DNA of 64,000 bases from NCBI RefSeq assembly GCF_900323885.1, contig NZ_OOHJ01000018.1, positions 2,901,001 to 2,965,000 of the forward strand. The letters are read 5' to 3'. Shown here piece by piece: positions 40,963 through 50,819 of this stretch (positions within the stretch are counted from its first letter, which is position 1; each line of letters begins with the position of its first letter). The translations under genes and the position numbers were made by a program. Under the pieces are notes generated by a model, which searched no databases, had not been told where the DNA came from, and saw only the letters and a list, made by a program, of their open reading frames with translations. This DNA is from [Actinomadura] parvosata subsp. kistnae. Its GTDB lineage: Bacteria; Actinomycetota; Actinomycetes; Streptosporangiales; Streptosporangiaceae.

Positions 40963-42999
40963 CTAGATGAGCACGTGGTCGTCGGGGCGGCCGACGAAGG
41001 AGAACTGGGCGTTCCTGGTCAGCTTGATGTGGTCGGCCTGCCAGGTGTGCATCGAGGTGTCGGCGCTGCGCCAGTAGACGAAGTTGAACCGGTCCGCCGA
41101 GTAGATCTTGACGCCGTCCTCCTTGAGCCGCCGCACGAGGTGCGTGTCCTCGCCCCGCGTGATGTCGGCGAACGGGTACGCGCGGAACAGGTCGGCCTTG
41201 GCGAGGAACGTGCCGCCCTGGACCAGCCACGAGTAGCGGTGTTCGAGGCCGGGCAGCCGGAACATCGTCGTGTTCGTGCCCTCGAAGTAGGCGTAGTGCG
41301 CGCCCTTGCCGGTCATCTCCGCATCGGAGAAGTCGAAGGAGCGGGCCAGGTCCGACAGGTAGTGCTCGCCGTACAGGTTGTCGTCGTCCATCTTGGCGAT
41401 CAGCTCGCCCTCGGCGGCGGCGATGCCGAGGTTCATGCAGGCGCCGAGCGACAGCGAGGCGTCGGCGGGCAGGACGGTGACGTCCGTGATGCCGGCCATG
41501 CGGGCCTTGTCCGCGACCACGACGGGGTCGATGTCGAGCCCGTGCAGCACCATGACGAGCTGCAGCGGCCGGTGGATCTGCTTGGCCACCGAGGAGATCG
41601 CGTGCTCGATCTGGGAGGCGCGGTTGGTGGGCAGCACGACGGTGATGGAGCGCGACCGGGGCGTCACGTGGTGGCCGAGGTCCTGGAGGATCTGGTCCAC
41701 GCGGTGCGAGAACAGGTGCTTGTCGAACACCTCGCGCATCGCGAGGTGCCCCATCCTGGCGCGCAGCTCGGGGCTGTTGATCAGGTGCAGCACCTGGTTG
41801 TACGACTCGACCGGCTCGCGCGCGATCGGGATCAGGTCGCCGAACGTCTCCTCGATGGCCCGCGACCACCCCGACACCACCGGCGTCGCGCAGGCGGACA
41901 GCTCGAAGACGCGCCGCGCGCACATGGTGGGCGAGTCGAGCACCGAGTTGACGTTGAGGAAGACCTTGTACATCCGGTACGCGGCGAGCATCTGGTCGTA
42001 GGGCAGCTCGCCGACGATGTGCGGCCGGTACTTCTCGGGCCAGGCGTACTTCTCGTCGACCTCGCCGTTGCGGGCGAAGATGTGCAGCCCCAGCTCCCTG
42101 ACGGGGTCGAGCACGGTCTCCATCTGCTCGCGCCGCTCGGGGTGCTTGTCGCGGAAGTACATCCCGGCGAAGACGACGTCGTGCAGGCGGCCCTTGTTCT
42201 GCTGGATCGGGTTGTGGACGCGGGGCTGGGCGGCGAACTGCAGCACGTCCACCCGGTCGTGTCCCAAAATTTCCCGATATTTCGGCAGCATGTCACCGTC
42301 GCAGGTGAACACGTAGTCGAACAGCTTGGCCGTGTCGATGAAGAAGTCGAAGTTCGGCGGGTCCTCCTTGTTCCAGAAGACCGTGGGGATGCCCTCGCGC
42401 CGGCACCACGCCACCAGGTCGCGCAGCGGCTCCTTGGGGGCGTTCGTGCCGGTCATCTGGTAGCGCCAGCGCCCCTGGTTGCCGTGCCAGGCCGACTCGC
42501 AGAACAGCAGGTCGGGCCGCTTCTCCGCGAAGATCTCCGGCCAGTCCTTGAGGCCGAACTCGATCTGGTCCCACTCGTAGCGGAAGGCCATCCTGGAGAA
42601 GTCGTCGAGGATCACCGCGACCTTCAGGTCCGGGCGGTTCACCGGGCCGTTCGGCCACTTCACCGTCGGCACCTCGACCTGCGGCGGCCGGTTCTCCGCC
42701 GCCGCGATCGCCAGGCTCACGGGGATGGGCGCCTTGGGCGCCTTGTCCTTCGACCGGACGGCCTCGACGATCTTCCCCGGGCTCTTCGAGCCCAGGGCCT
42801 CGCCCAGCTTGTACGTGCGCTTGGCCTGCGTGGCCTCCAGCTTCCAGTTGGCGTACGCGGCCTTGGCCTCGGCGATCTCCAGCCGTCGCCGCAGCTCCCT
42901 GACCTCCGCCTCGTACCGCTCGACGAGCTTGCGCTCCTCGGGCAGCCAGTTGACGGGGCCGAGACGCTGGAAGGTGGGCTGTTCAGGGGTTTCGGCCAT
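40963..42999 (-). CDS. Two-domain glycosyltransferase (CgeB-like plus GT2)
   Basis: A 678-aa protein. An N-terminal coiled coil (RKLVERYEAEVRELRRRLEI) and linker precede a CgeB/GT4-like domain. That domain contains WNKEDPPNFDFF, YVFTCDGDML and the sugar-site RRVFELSACATPVVSG. From about residue 450 a GT2 domain follows: VVLPTNRASQIEHAISSVAK, metal-binding KMDDDNLYGEHYL and RGEDTHLVRRLKEDG. Fusion of two transferases suggests consecutive sugar additions to one polymer. It lies in the glycan locus, upstream-coupled to the epimerase by a 54-bp gap. It is not predicted to be membrane-embedded. Confidence 0.85.
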   Translation of the reverse strand: MAETPEQPTFQRLGPVNWLPEERKLVERYEAEVRELRRRLEIAEAKAAYANWKLEATQAKRTYKLGEALGSKSPGKIVEAVRSKDKAPKAPIPVSLAIAAAENRPPQVEVPTVKWPNGPVNRPDLKVAVILDDFSRMAFRYEWDQIEFGLKDWPEIFAEKRPDLLFCESAWHGNQGRWRYQMTGTNAPKEPLRDLVAWCRREGIPTVFWNKEDPPNFDFFIDTAKLFDYVFTCDGDMLPKYREILGHDRVDVLQFAAQPRVHNPIQQNKGRLHDVVFAGMYFRDKHPERREQMETVLDPVRELGLHIFARNGEVDEKYAWPEKYRPHIVGELPYDQMLAAYRMYKVFLNVNSVLDSPTMCARRVFELSACATPVVSGWSRAIEETFGDLIPIAREPVESYNQVLHLINSPELRARMGHLAMREVFDKHLFSHRVDQILQDLGHHVTPRSRSITVVLPTNRASQIEHAISSVAKQIHRPLQLVMVLHGLDIDPVVVADKARMAGITDVTVLPADASLSLGACMNLGIAAAEGELIAKMDDDNLYGEHYLSDLARSFDFSDAEMTGKGAHYAYFEGTNTTMFRLPGLEHRYSWLVQGGTFLAKADLFRAYPFADITRGEDTHLVRRLKEDGVKIYSADRFNFVYWRSADTSMHTWQADHIKLTRNAQFSFVGRPDDHVLI

Positions 43000-43053
43000 G
43001 GTGGTACGCCAATCGCTCAGCAGAGGTAAGTCATAGTACGGCGGATATCGCCG

Positions 43054-44184
43054 TTATTCGGGGCGTTTGCCCTGAGAGGCGGGCGCCAGGTTGTCCCCCT
43101 TGAGCCAGGCGGCGATCACCGTGGCGATGCGCGGGCCCGACTTGCCGTCCCACAGCACCGGCAGCTCGCCGGCCGGGGTGGCGGCGCCGTCGGCCAGGGC
43201 CTTCTCCGCGGCGGCCGGCAGCAGGGCGGGCGTGACCAGGCGGTTCGTGCCGTGGGTGATCGTGATCGGGCGCTCGGTGTTGGGCCGGACCGTCAGGCAG
43301 GGGACGCCCAGCATGGTCGTCTCCTCCTGGACGCCGCCGGAGTCCGTGACGACGAGCGCGGCACCGCGGACGAGTGAGAGGAAGTCCACATAGCCCAGCG
43401 GGTCGACCACCTTGATCGTCTCGCCGTCCACGAGACCGGCCTCGGCCAGCCTGGCCTTGCCGCGCGGGTGGATCGGCACCACGATCGGGACCTGCCGCGA
43501 GACCTCCAGCACCGCGTCCACCAGCTCCTTGGCGGCCTCGGGGGTGTCCACGTTCGCGGGGCGGTGCAGGGTGGCGACCGCGTACCGCGCCGGCAGGCCG
43601 AGCCGCGCCACCACCGGCGCCGGGTCCAGCTTCGGCAGCGCCGAGAACAGGCTGTCGATCATCGGGTTGCCCACCAGGTGCACCTTCGACGCGGGCACCC
43701 CCTCGTTCGCCAGGAACGCCAGCGCCTCCGGCGAGGTGGCGAACAGCAGGTCGGCCAGCGCGTCCGTGACGACCCGGTTGACCTCCTCGGGCATGCCCCG
43801 GTCGAACGAGCGCAGCCCCGCCTCCACGTGCGCCGTCGGCACGCCCAGCTTGGCGCAGACCAGGATCGCGGCCAGCGTCGAGTTGACGTCGCCGTAGACC
43901 ACGACGAGGTCGGGGTCCTGCTCCTGGACGACCTCCTCCAGACCCACGAGCAGCGCCGCGGTCTGCTTGGCGTGGCTGCCGGAGCCGACCCCCAGGTTCG
44001 CCACCGGCTCGGGCAGGCCGAGGTCGGCGAAGAAGACGTCGGACATCAGCGCGTCATAGTGCTGACCAGTGTGGATGATGCCCTGCCGCACGCCGAGCTC
44101 GCCGAGTGCCCGCACCACCGGGGCCGCTTTCACGAAATTGGGACGAGCACCCAAAACGTGCAGGACCAGGGGGTTCTCCCTCAT
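43054..44184 (-). CDS. wecB: UDP-N-acetylglucosamine 2-epimerase (non-hydrolysing)
   Basis: This 376-aa enzyme converts UDP-GlcNAc to UDP-ManNAc. Family motifs are VLGARPNFVKAAPVVRAL at the start, GQHYD, VYGDVNSTLA, HVEAGLRSFDRGMPEE and the C-terminal TDSGGVQEE. It is paired in the locus with a UDP-ManNAc-type dehydrogenase, so the predicted product is UDP-ManNAc uronic acid for a cell-surface polymer. It is divergent from the GT4 gene at 44241. Confidence 0.95.
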   Translation of the reverse strand: MRENPLVLHVLGARPNFVKAAPVVRALGELGVRQGIIHTGQHYDALMSDVFFADLGLPEPVANLGVGSGSHAKQTAALLVGLEEVVQEQDPDLVVVYGDVNSTLAAILVCAKLGVPTAHVEAGLRSFDRGMPEEVNRVVTDALADLLFATSPEALAFLANEGVPASKVHLVGNPMIDSLFSALPKLDPAPVVARLGLPARYAVATLHRPANVDTPEAAKELVDAVLEVSRQVPIVVPIHPRGKARLAEAGLVDGETIKVVDPLGYVDFLSLVRGAALVVTDSGGVQEETTMLGVPCLTVRPNTERPITITHGTNRLVTPALLPAAAEKALADGAATPAGELPVLWDGKSGPRIATVIAAWLKGDNLAPASQGKRPE

Positions 44185-44240
44185 TGACCTCGCCTTTCAT
44201 AGCGGAAGGGAAAAAACGCTGCCTATGGTACGGTCCCTGC

Positions 44241-45923
44241 GTGGCATCCGACGCCAGTCGTCAAGACTCCTCCCGTTCATCAGACAGGGTTTCCGCGAAG
44301 TCCGCCCGTGCCGGCGTCGGTGGGCTTCTCAAGGGACTCGTCCAGCACCCGATCATCGTCTCCCGCGTGGTGCTGACGAAGGTCAGATCCGACCCTGTGC
44401 GCGTGGCCCAGGCCGCCGCCGACACGCTCCCGCCCAAGCTGCGGCCCATCGTCGGCAGCGTCGCCTGGCCGGCCGCCCGCCGCGCGCGGCGCGCCGTGCG
44501 CAAGTTCGGCATGCGCGTGGTCAAGGGGCCGTGGAACGAGGCCAAGGAACATTGGGACGCCGGCCGGGTCAGCGAGGCGGCCGCCGTGCTCGAGGCCCAC
44601 ACCAAGTACCCCTTCGTCAAGCGCAGGGCCGCCTACTACCGGGGCGAGCTGGCCGCGATCAGCCCCGACCCGATCCCGCCCGGCCCCAAGGTGGCCATCC
44701 TGAGCCGGGTCCCCAACCGGGTCCTGCACGTGGTCACCAACGCCCTGCCGTACACGCAGGCCGGCTACACCGTGCGCACCCACCGCATCGTCACCTCCCA
44801 GAAGGCCGCCGGGATCGACCCGCACGTGGTCACGAGCTGGGGCTGGCCGATGCTGCAGGGGCACGCCGACGCGGCGCCGTACGACGAGATCGACGGCATC
44901 CCCTACCACCGGCTGCTGCCCGAGCCGCACCGCGAGATGCCGTTCGAGACGCAGGGCCGCATCATCAGGGGCGCCGACCGGGTCACCAAGCTCACCGCCG
45001 AGCTGCGGCCGCAGGTCCTGCACGCCGCCACCGACCACCGCAACGGCTCGATCGCGCACGCCGTGCGCGACCGCACCGGCACCCCGTTCGTGTACGAGGT
45101 GCGCGGCTTCCTCGAGGAGACCTGGGCCTCCCGCGACCCCAAGCGCATCGGCAGCCAGCGGCACGTGCTCCAGCGCGAGCGCGAGGCGTTCCTGATGCGC
45201 GAGGCCGACGCGGTCGTCACGCTGGCCGAGACGATGGCCGCCGAGATCGTCGAGCGCGGCGTGCCCAGGGAGAAGATCCACCTGGCGCCCAACGCGGTCG
45301 ACGACTCGCTGCTGACGGCCCACTACGACGGGGCCTCGTTCCGGCGCGCGTACGGCATCGGCGACGACGAGATCGTGGTCGGCTCGGTGTCCAGCATCGT
45401 GGCCTACGAGGGCTTCGCCACCCTGCTGCGGGCCGCGGCGCTGCTGCGCGACCAGCGCGCCCCCGTGCGCGTGCTGATCGTCGGCGACGGCACCGAGCGC
45501 CCCAACCTGCTGGAGCTGGTCGAGGAGCTGGGCCTGAGCACGGCGATCCTGCCCGGCCGGGTCGGCCCCGACGAGGCGCTGCAGGCCCAGGACGCCATCG
45601 ACATCTTCGCCTGCCCGCGGGAGGACCTGCGGGTATGCCGACTTGTTACGCCATTGAAACCCGTCGAGGCGATGGCGCTCGGCAAGCCCGTCGTGCTCAG
45701 CGATCTGCCCGCGCTGTCCGAGCTGGTCGGCTCCGACGGGGCCGGCATGCTCGTGCCGGCGGGCGATCCCGCCGAGCTGGCCAAGGCCATCGCGGGTCTG
45801 CGCGACGACCCGGCCAAGCGCGCCGAGATGGGCGAGGCGGGCCGCGCGGAAGTGGCGGCGAAGCGGACATGGAGCCGCGTTGCCGAGACTTATCAAGCCC
45901 TATACCGTTCGCTTGCCGAATGA
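44241..45923 (+). CDS. Glycosyltransferase family 4 protein
   Basis: A 560-aa GT-B transferase with an unusual 170-residue basic, helical N-terminal extension. It then shows TNALPYTQAGYTVRTHRI (acceptor-domain start), VYEVRGFLEETW, KIHLAPNAVDDS and the nucleotide-sugar motif ALGKPVVLSDLPALSELVG. I chose GTG 44241, because upstream codons overlap the epimerase start region and lack bias. It adds a sugar during polymer assembly; donor and acceptor are unknown. Confidence 0.88.
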   Translation: MASDASRQDSSRSSDRVSAKSARAGVGGLLKGLVQHPIIVSRVVLTKVRSDPVRVAQAAADTLPPKLRPIVGSVAWPAARRARRAVRKFGMRVVKGPWNEAKEHWDAGRVSEAAAVLEAHTKYPFVKRRAAYYRGELAAISPDPIPPGPKVAILSRVPNRVLHVVTNALPYTQAGYTVRTHRIVTSQKAAGIDPHVVTSWGWPMLQGHADAAPYDEIDGIPYHRLLPEPHREMPFETQGRIIRGADRVTKLTAELRPQVLHAATDHRNGSIAHAVRDRTGTPFVYEVRGFLEETWASRDPKRIGSQRHVLQREREAFLMREADAVVTLAETMAAEIVERGVPREKIHLAPNAVDDSLLTAHYDGASFRRAYGIGDDEIVVGSVSSIVAYEGFATLLRAAALLRDQRAPVRVLIVGDGTERPNLLELVEELGLSTAILPGRVGPDEALQAQDAIDIFACPREDLRVCRLVTPLKPVEAMALGKPVVLSDLPALSELVGSDGAGMLVPAGDPAELAKAIAGLRDDPAKRAEMGEAGRAEVAAKRTWSRVAETYQALYRSLAE

Positions 45924-46041
45924 TGACCATGAATCTTCCTCCCAGTTCTGACGGGTTCGGTCGCATTAGGCGTGAGCTAGGTGGACTTGAGATAACCTTT
46001 GCGACCATGAAGTGTTGTTTCCGGCTCCCAAAGGCACAGCT

Positions 46042-47304
46042 GTGACAGAAATCGACTTGACTGTCATCGGCCTGGGCTACGTCGGCATGCCTCTCGCCAA
46101 GGAGGCTGTGGGCGCCGGCCTGCGGGTCGTCGGCCTTGACGTGGACCCCGCCAAGGTCGACGCGCTCAACGCCGGGCAGTCCTACATCGATGACCTTTCC
46201 GACGCCGACCTCGAGCACATGCTGGCCAACGGCTTCAGCGCCACGCTCGACGAGTCCGTGCTGGCCAGGAGCAACACGATCGTCATCTGCGTGCCCACCC
46301 CGCTCGATGACGACCACCGGCCCGACCTGTCCGCCGTCGAAGGCGCCACCAAGGCCGTCGCCCGCAACCTCAGCAAGGGCACCCTCGTCGTGCTGGAGTC
46401 CACCACGTGGCCCGGCACCACCGACGAGCTGGCCCGGCCCCTGCTGGAGACCTCCGGGCTGAAGGCGGGCGAGGACTTCCACCTCGCCTTCTCGCCCGAG
46501 CGCATCGACCCGGGCAACCCCAAGTTCGGCCTGCGCAACACGCCCAAGGTCGTCGGCGGCTACACGATGACCTGCCGCGACCGCGCCACCGCGTTCTACG
46601 GGCGCTTCATCGAGCAGGTGGTGCCCGTCAGCGGCACCCGCGAGGCCGAGATGGCCAAGCTGCTGGAGAACACCTACCGGCACGTCAACATCGCCCTCGT
46701 CAACGAGATGGCGATCTTCTGCGACGAGCTCGGCATCGACCTGTGGGAGGCCATCGAGGCGGCGGCCACCAAGCCGTTCGGCTTCCACAAGTTCCTGCCC
46801 GGGCCCGGCGTCGGCGGGCACTGCATCCCCGTCGACCCTTCGTACCTCTCGTACACCGTGCGCAAGCTCGGCTACCCGTTCCGGTTCGTCGAGCTGGCAC
46901 AGGAAATCAACGAGCGGATGCCCTCGTACGTGGTCGCCCGCGTACAGCGGTTGCTCAACAGGCATAAGAAGCCCGTGAACGGCGCCAGAGTCGTTATGCT
47001 CGGCGTCACCTACAAACCGGATATCGCCGACGAGCGCGAGACCCCGGCCCTGCCCGTGGCGCGAGCGCTGCTGGAGCTGGGCGCGGAGCTCTCGTTCGCG
47101 GACCCGTACGTCAAGGAGTGGGCGGTGGACGGCACCCCGGTGCCGCGTGAGGAGGATCTGGCCGAGGCCGTGATCAACGCGGACGTGACGCTGCTGCTGC
47201 AGCAGCACGCCGCGTTCGACCTCGACATGGTCGAGGCGAAGGCCAAGCTCGTGCTGGACACCCGCGGCGTGCTCGCCGAGGGTGAACGCGTCGAGCGGCT
47301 GTAG
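46042..47304 (+). CDS. wecC: Nucleotide-sugar dehydrogenase (UDP-ManNAc dehydrogenase type)
   Basis: This 420-aa NAD-dependent enzyme oxidises a UDP-sugar C6 to the uronic acid. The N-terminal NAD fold is VIGLGYVGMPLAKEAV, with STTWPGTT in the middle. The catalytic Cys lies in GPGVGGHCIPVDP, which favours UDP-ManNAc over UDP-glucose as substrate. The C-terminal domain has VTYKPDIADERETPAL. The nearby wecB gene supports UDP-ManNAcA synthesis. The start is GTG 46042. The 118-bp gap upstream probably contains a promoter. Confidence 0.9.
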   Translation: MTEIDLTVIGLGYVGMPLAKEAVGAGLRVVGLDVDPAKVDALNAGQSYIDDLSDADLEHMLANGFSATLDESVLARSNTIVICVPTPLDDDHRPDLSAVEGATKAVARNLSKGTLVVLESTTWPGTTDELARPLLETSGLKAGEDFHLAFSPERIDPGNPKFGLRNTPKVVGGYTMTCRDRATAFYGRFIEQVVPVSGTREAEMAKLLENTYRHVNIALVNEMAIFCDELGIDLWEAIEAAATKPFGFHKFLPGPGVGGHCIPVDPSYLSYTVRKLGYPFRFVELAQEINERMPSYVVARVQRLLNRHKKPVNGARVVMLGVTYKPDIADERETPALPVARALLELGAELSFADPYVKEWAVDGTPVPREEDLAEAVINADVTLLLQQHAAFDLDMVEAKAKLVLDTRGVLAEGERVERL

Positions 47305-47323
47305 CGACGGAGGGCTGCGCGCA

Positions 47324-48412
47324 GTGCACGTGCTCGTCATGACGGTGGTGCATAACCCCGAGGACGCGAGAATTCTGCATCGGCAGATCCGTGCCCTTGT
47401 GGATGCCGGTCATGAGGTCACGTACGCCGCGTCGTTCACGGCGCACGGCGTCGTCCCCAGGCCGTGGGTCAACGGAGTCGACCTCCCCCGGGCCGCCCAG
47501 CGCAAGCGGGTGGCCGCGGTCTGGGCCGCGCGCAGGCTGTTCAAGCGCATGCGCGACAAGGTCGACCTCGTCCTCATCCACGACCCCGAGCTGCTGTTCG
47601 CGGTGTGGGGCATCCGCAACAGGCCGCCCGTGGTGTGGGACGTCCACGAGGACACCCCCGCCACCCTCTCGCTCAAGCCCTGGCTGCCGGCGCCGCTGCG
47701 GCCGCCGGTGCGCTTCCTGGCCCGCATGCTCGAAGGCACCGCCGAGCGCCACATGCACCTGCTGCTGGCCGAGACGGCGTACGCGGGCCGGTTCAAGCAC
47801 GCCCACCTCATCGTGCCCAACGAGACGTGGGTGCCCGACTCCGTCACCCCGCCCGGCGACGACCGGATCGTCTACCTCGGCTGGCTGTCCAAGGCGCGCG
47901 GCGTGGTCGAGGCGGTCGAGGTGGCCAAGCTGCTGCAGCCGTACCGGGTGGCGGTCGAGCTGATCGGGTACGCCGACCCGCAGAGCCGCCCCATGCTCAA
48001 CCAGGCCGTCACCGAGGGCCTGCTGGAGTGGCGCGACTTCATGCCCAACGACGAGGCGCTCAAGCGGCTCGACGGGGCACTGGCCGGCCTGTCGCTGCTG
48101 CACGATGAGCCGAACTACCGGCACTCCATGCCCACCAAGATCGTCGAATACATGGCGCACGGCATCCCCGTCATCACCACCCCGTCGCCGCGCGCGGTCG
48201 AGCTGGTCGAGCGCTACGACAGCGGCGTCGTGGTGCCGTGGGAGGACCCGAAGGCGGTCGCGCAGGCCGTACTGACGCTGCGCGACGACGTACGGGAGCG
48301 GCGGGCGCAGGGCGCGCGGGGCTACGCGGCGGCCCGCGCCAACCACCACTGGCCCAACTCCGCCAAGCGGTTCGTCGCACAGCTCGAAGCCTGGGCCGGG
48401 GTCAAGCCGTAA
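47324..48412 (+). CDS. Glycosyltransferase (GT4-like)
   Basis: A 362-aa GT-B fold protein. It opens with VLVMTVVHNPEDARILHRQI, has DLVLIHDPELLF and WDVHEDTP, and ends in the retaining-GT motif KIVEYMAHGIPVITTPSP. GTG 47324 has a GGAGG site upstream, 19 bp after the dehydrogenase stop, so the two are cotranscribed. It probably uses the uronic-acid donor or extends the same polymer. Confidence 0.9.
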   Translation: MHVLVMTVVHNPEDARILHRQIRALVDAGHEVTYAASFTAHGVVPRPWVNGVDLPRAAQRKRVAAVWAARRLFKRMRDKVDLVLIHDPELLFAVWGIRNRPPVVWDVHEDTPATLSLKPWLPAPLRPPVRFLARMLEGTAERHMHLLLAETAYAGRFKHAHLIVPNETWVPDSVTPPGDDRIVYLGWLSKARGVVEAVEVAKLLQPYRVAVELIGYADPQSRPMLNQAVTEGLLEWRDFMPNDEALKRLDGALAGLSLLHDEPNYRHSMPTKIVEYMAHGIPVITTPSPRAVELVERYDSGVVVPWEDPKAVAQAVLTLRDDVRERRAQGARGYAAARANHHWPNSAKRFVAQLEAWAGVKP

Positions 48413-48440
48413 CTTCCGAGGGCGGGGTAGGTTCCTGAAC

Positions 48441-50258
48441 GTGCGCTGGCTCTTCCTGGTCGCGGGCGCAGCCATCCTGGCCGTGGTCGCCGCCGTGATC
48501 ATCGTGCTGCCGTCCGGCGACCCGGCCCCCGTCGCGTCCACGTCCGCCGCGCCCAAGCCGACCAAGACCGAGCCCACGCCGAAGGTGAGCGAGTTCACCG
48601 ACGACTGTGGAACGTTCGACACCGACAAGAAGGCCCCGTACGCCGTCACCGGCTACTGGATCACCCCCCAGTCGAACCCCTGCACCTGGCGCAAGCAGCT
48701 CCAGGAGATCCACGGCGTCGGCGGCGACACCATCATCAGGATCGGCTACGGCCTGCAGTTCCGCACGGTGAACGACGCCGGCCAGATCCTCAAGGAAGGC
48801 GAGGTCGACCCGCTCTACAAGCCGTGCGAGGAAGACGGCCTGAGCTGCCACGACGCCGCCCTGAGCGACCTGCAGAAGGCCAACCCCGAGAACCGCGTCG
48901 GCCGCGTCTACGTCTACCGCACCGACGAGCTGTTCGGCCAGGACCTGTTCCGCTGCCCCGGCATGGAGCACGCCGTCCAGGCCGGCAAGCGCACCTACTA
49001 CCGGCTCCTCACCCAGCCCGACGGCTCCGACGACGCCACCTGCGACTTCGAGAGCAAGGCCCGCTCGTACGACATGATCCTCGTGGCCGGCTCCAACAAG
49101 GGCGAGGACAGCCTCACCCAGCTCCTCGACCTGGCCGACCAGTTCGGCATGCGCGTCTTCCCCGCGCTGCCGCTCGCCCCCCGCGACTCCAAGAACAAGA
49201 TCAGGGCCGAGAAGCGCCACCTCGGCACGCTCACCACCCTCACCCGCCGCATCCTCCAGGACTACGGCGCCCGCTTCGAGGGCCGCGACTCGCTCGGCGG
49301 CGTCTACCAGCCGTTCGAGGTGCAGATGTCGGCCACCCTCGCCACGAACCCCACCCTTGAGGTGTACGCCGACCAGCACACCATCGTCGAGCAGGAGCTC
49401 CGCAAGCCCATCCTCATCAGCCCCTACCTCGACGCCCGCAAACGCGTCCCGTTCGGGCAGACGCCCAAGCAGGTGGCCGAGGGGTTCAAGGCTCTGGTGA
49501 AGACCGGGGTCGGCATCATCGCGCCACAGGACAGCCGGGGGACGGGCAAGGTCGGGCTGTTCTGGCCCGACGAGCGCGACCAGGAGGTGGACGAACGGCT
49601 GCGCCCCATGGTGGGGGAGTCGACGTACGACACCGCCTACCACGGCTCGACCCGCGACTACTACCGCGAGATGGCGGCGGCCCGCGAGGAGCTGATCGAC
49701 GAGGGCTACCACGTGGAGCTGTGGGCGAACGTGGAGGCCTTCGAACCATCGGGAGACCGCCCCTGCGCCCCGTCGGGCACCCGCGGCAAGACCGACAAGA
49801 AACGCCTGGACCAGGCGGTGACGATGGCGGGGCGTTATGTGCAGAAGATCGTCTCCTATATGTGGAGCGATTTCATGACATGTGGCGATCCGTCCCTCGA
49901 AACGGAGATTGCCCGGGATTGGCAGCGCCCCATCGCCGTAGACGCCATCCGCCGCCCCCGCGACATCCAGGACGGGGTGGAGGTCCGCGGCTACAACCTC
50001 AAGAACAGCACCATCACCATCACGTGGTCCGGGGGCACCAAGGAGATGGTCGTGTCTTCGGTGGGCTGGCTGGACGAGGACCCCATCGAGGAAGAACTAC
50101 CGGTAGGAATGGCCACGGCCTGGGTCCCCTTCGACTGGACCCAGGTACCCGGCGGGGAATGGGTCCGAATCGGCGTCAAAACGTCAACGGGCCAGGCCGC
50201 CACGGAGCCCCTCCACGTACGCATCCCCACCCAGGCCGCCGGCACAGAGGGCGGCTGA
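48441..50258 (+). CDS. DUF4434-like (glycosyl-hydrolase-fold) membrane-anchored protein
   Basis: A 605-aa protein with an uncleaved N-terminal helix (about residues 3-24) and a Thr/Pro-rich stalk. The large outer domain reads YAVTGYWITPQSNPCTWRKQ and EIHGVGGDTIIRIGYG, matching DUF4434-type TIM-barrel proteins related to polysaccharide hydrolases. The last 110 residues look like a beta-sandwich. It has eight or more cysteines, consistent with an extracytoplasmic fold. It follows the glycosyltransferase by 28 bp and may trim or release the polymer made by this locus. Confidence 0.75.
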   Translation: MRWLFLVAGAAILAVVAAVIIVLPSGDPAPVASTSAAPKPTKTEPTPKVSEFTDDCGTFDTDKKAPYAVTGYWITPQSNPCTWRKQLQEIHGVGGDTIIRIGYGLQFRTVNDAGQILKEGEVDPLYKPCEEDGLSCHDAALSDLQKANPENRVGRVYVYRTDELFGQDLFRCPGMEHAVQAGKRTYYRLLTQPDGSDDATCDFESKARSYDMILVAGSNKGEDSLTQLLDLADQFGMRVFPALPLAPRDSKNKIRAEKRHLGTLTTLTRRILQDYGARFEGRDSLGGVYQPFEVQMSATLATNPTLEVYADQHTIVEQELRKPILISPYLDARKRVPFGQTPKQVAEGFKALVKTGVGIIAPQDSRGTGKVGLFWPDERDQEVDERLRPMVGESTYDTAYHGSTRDYYREMAAAREELIDEGYHVELWANVEAFEPSGDRPCAPSGTRGKTDKKRLDQAVTMAGRYVQKIVSYMWSDFMTCGDPSLETEIARDWQRPIAVDAIRRPRDIQDGVEVRGYNLKNSTITITWSGGTKEMVVSSVGWLDEDPIEEELPVGMATAWVPFDWTQVPGGEWVRIGVKTSTGQAATEPLHVRIPTQAAGTEGG

Positions 50259-50819
50259 CACCACTCGCGGCGGGGCGTGGCGCAGGACGGAAGGCGGTTG
50301 ACGCGGGCAGCGGCGTGCGGCTCGACACGGCACGGCAGGCCGCTGACGTCGCCGCCGAGCCGCATCCCCCAGCCGCCTCCCGCATCGCCCCCGTCGCGTC
50401 AGCCGCCGCCTGCGTCAGCCGCCGCCCGCGTTAGATCATGCCCCACCGCTGACGCCAGCCGCCTTTCGTGCCGAGCTGTGCCGCCTTCCTGCCGGTGCCC
50501 GCTACGCCAGGCCATGCCATCCCTTCCGTAACACGCCATGCCCAGCCGTGGCTTCGTGGCCGCCTGGCGGGTCACGCCATGCCGCCCTCCCCGCCGCGCC
50601 ATGAGCCTCGTCAGGCGGCTGAGGCGGGCAGCGGCGTTGTGCGGCTCGGCGCGGAAGGCCGCTGACGTCGCCGCCGAGCCGCATCCCTTGAGGAGGCACG
50701 GCGGGCGCGCCCAGCACAGAGGGCGGCTGCGAGGGACAAGGGACAGCGAGCGGAGACAGGCGGCCCTCGTCCGGTTGGCCGGTTCGCTGGCTGGTACTCC
50801 TGCGTGTAACGTGCCTGCC
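50259..50819. other. 561-bp gene-free region with internal repeats
   Basis: No coding frame is supported; codon bias is lost on both strands. It contains a roughly 70-bp block present twice (50300-50369 and 50621-50687) and several CACGCCATGCC-like words around 50510-50590. A GCACAGAGGGCGGCT word sits both at the end of the preceding gene (50242-50257) and again at 50717-50730. The promoter of the NrtR-like gene should be near 50790. Confidence 0.6.
50300..50687 (+). repeat. Imperfect 70-bp direct repeat, two copies
   Basis: 50300-50369 and 50621-50687 share GCGGGCAGCGGCG near one end and then an uninterrupted block of about 32 bp starting GGCCGCTGACGTCGCCGCCG. The intervening 250 bp is not repeated. 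The origin is a duplication; no function is evident. Confidence 0.8.

Noticed and set aside
50538..50819. N-terminal extension of the NrtR-like gene
   Set aside because: The open frame runs through the repeat region and lacks homology; the Nudix domain begins at ATG 50820.
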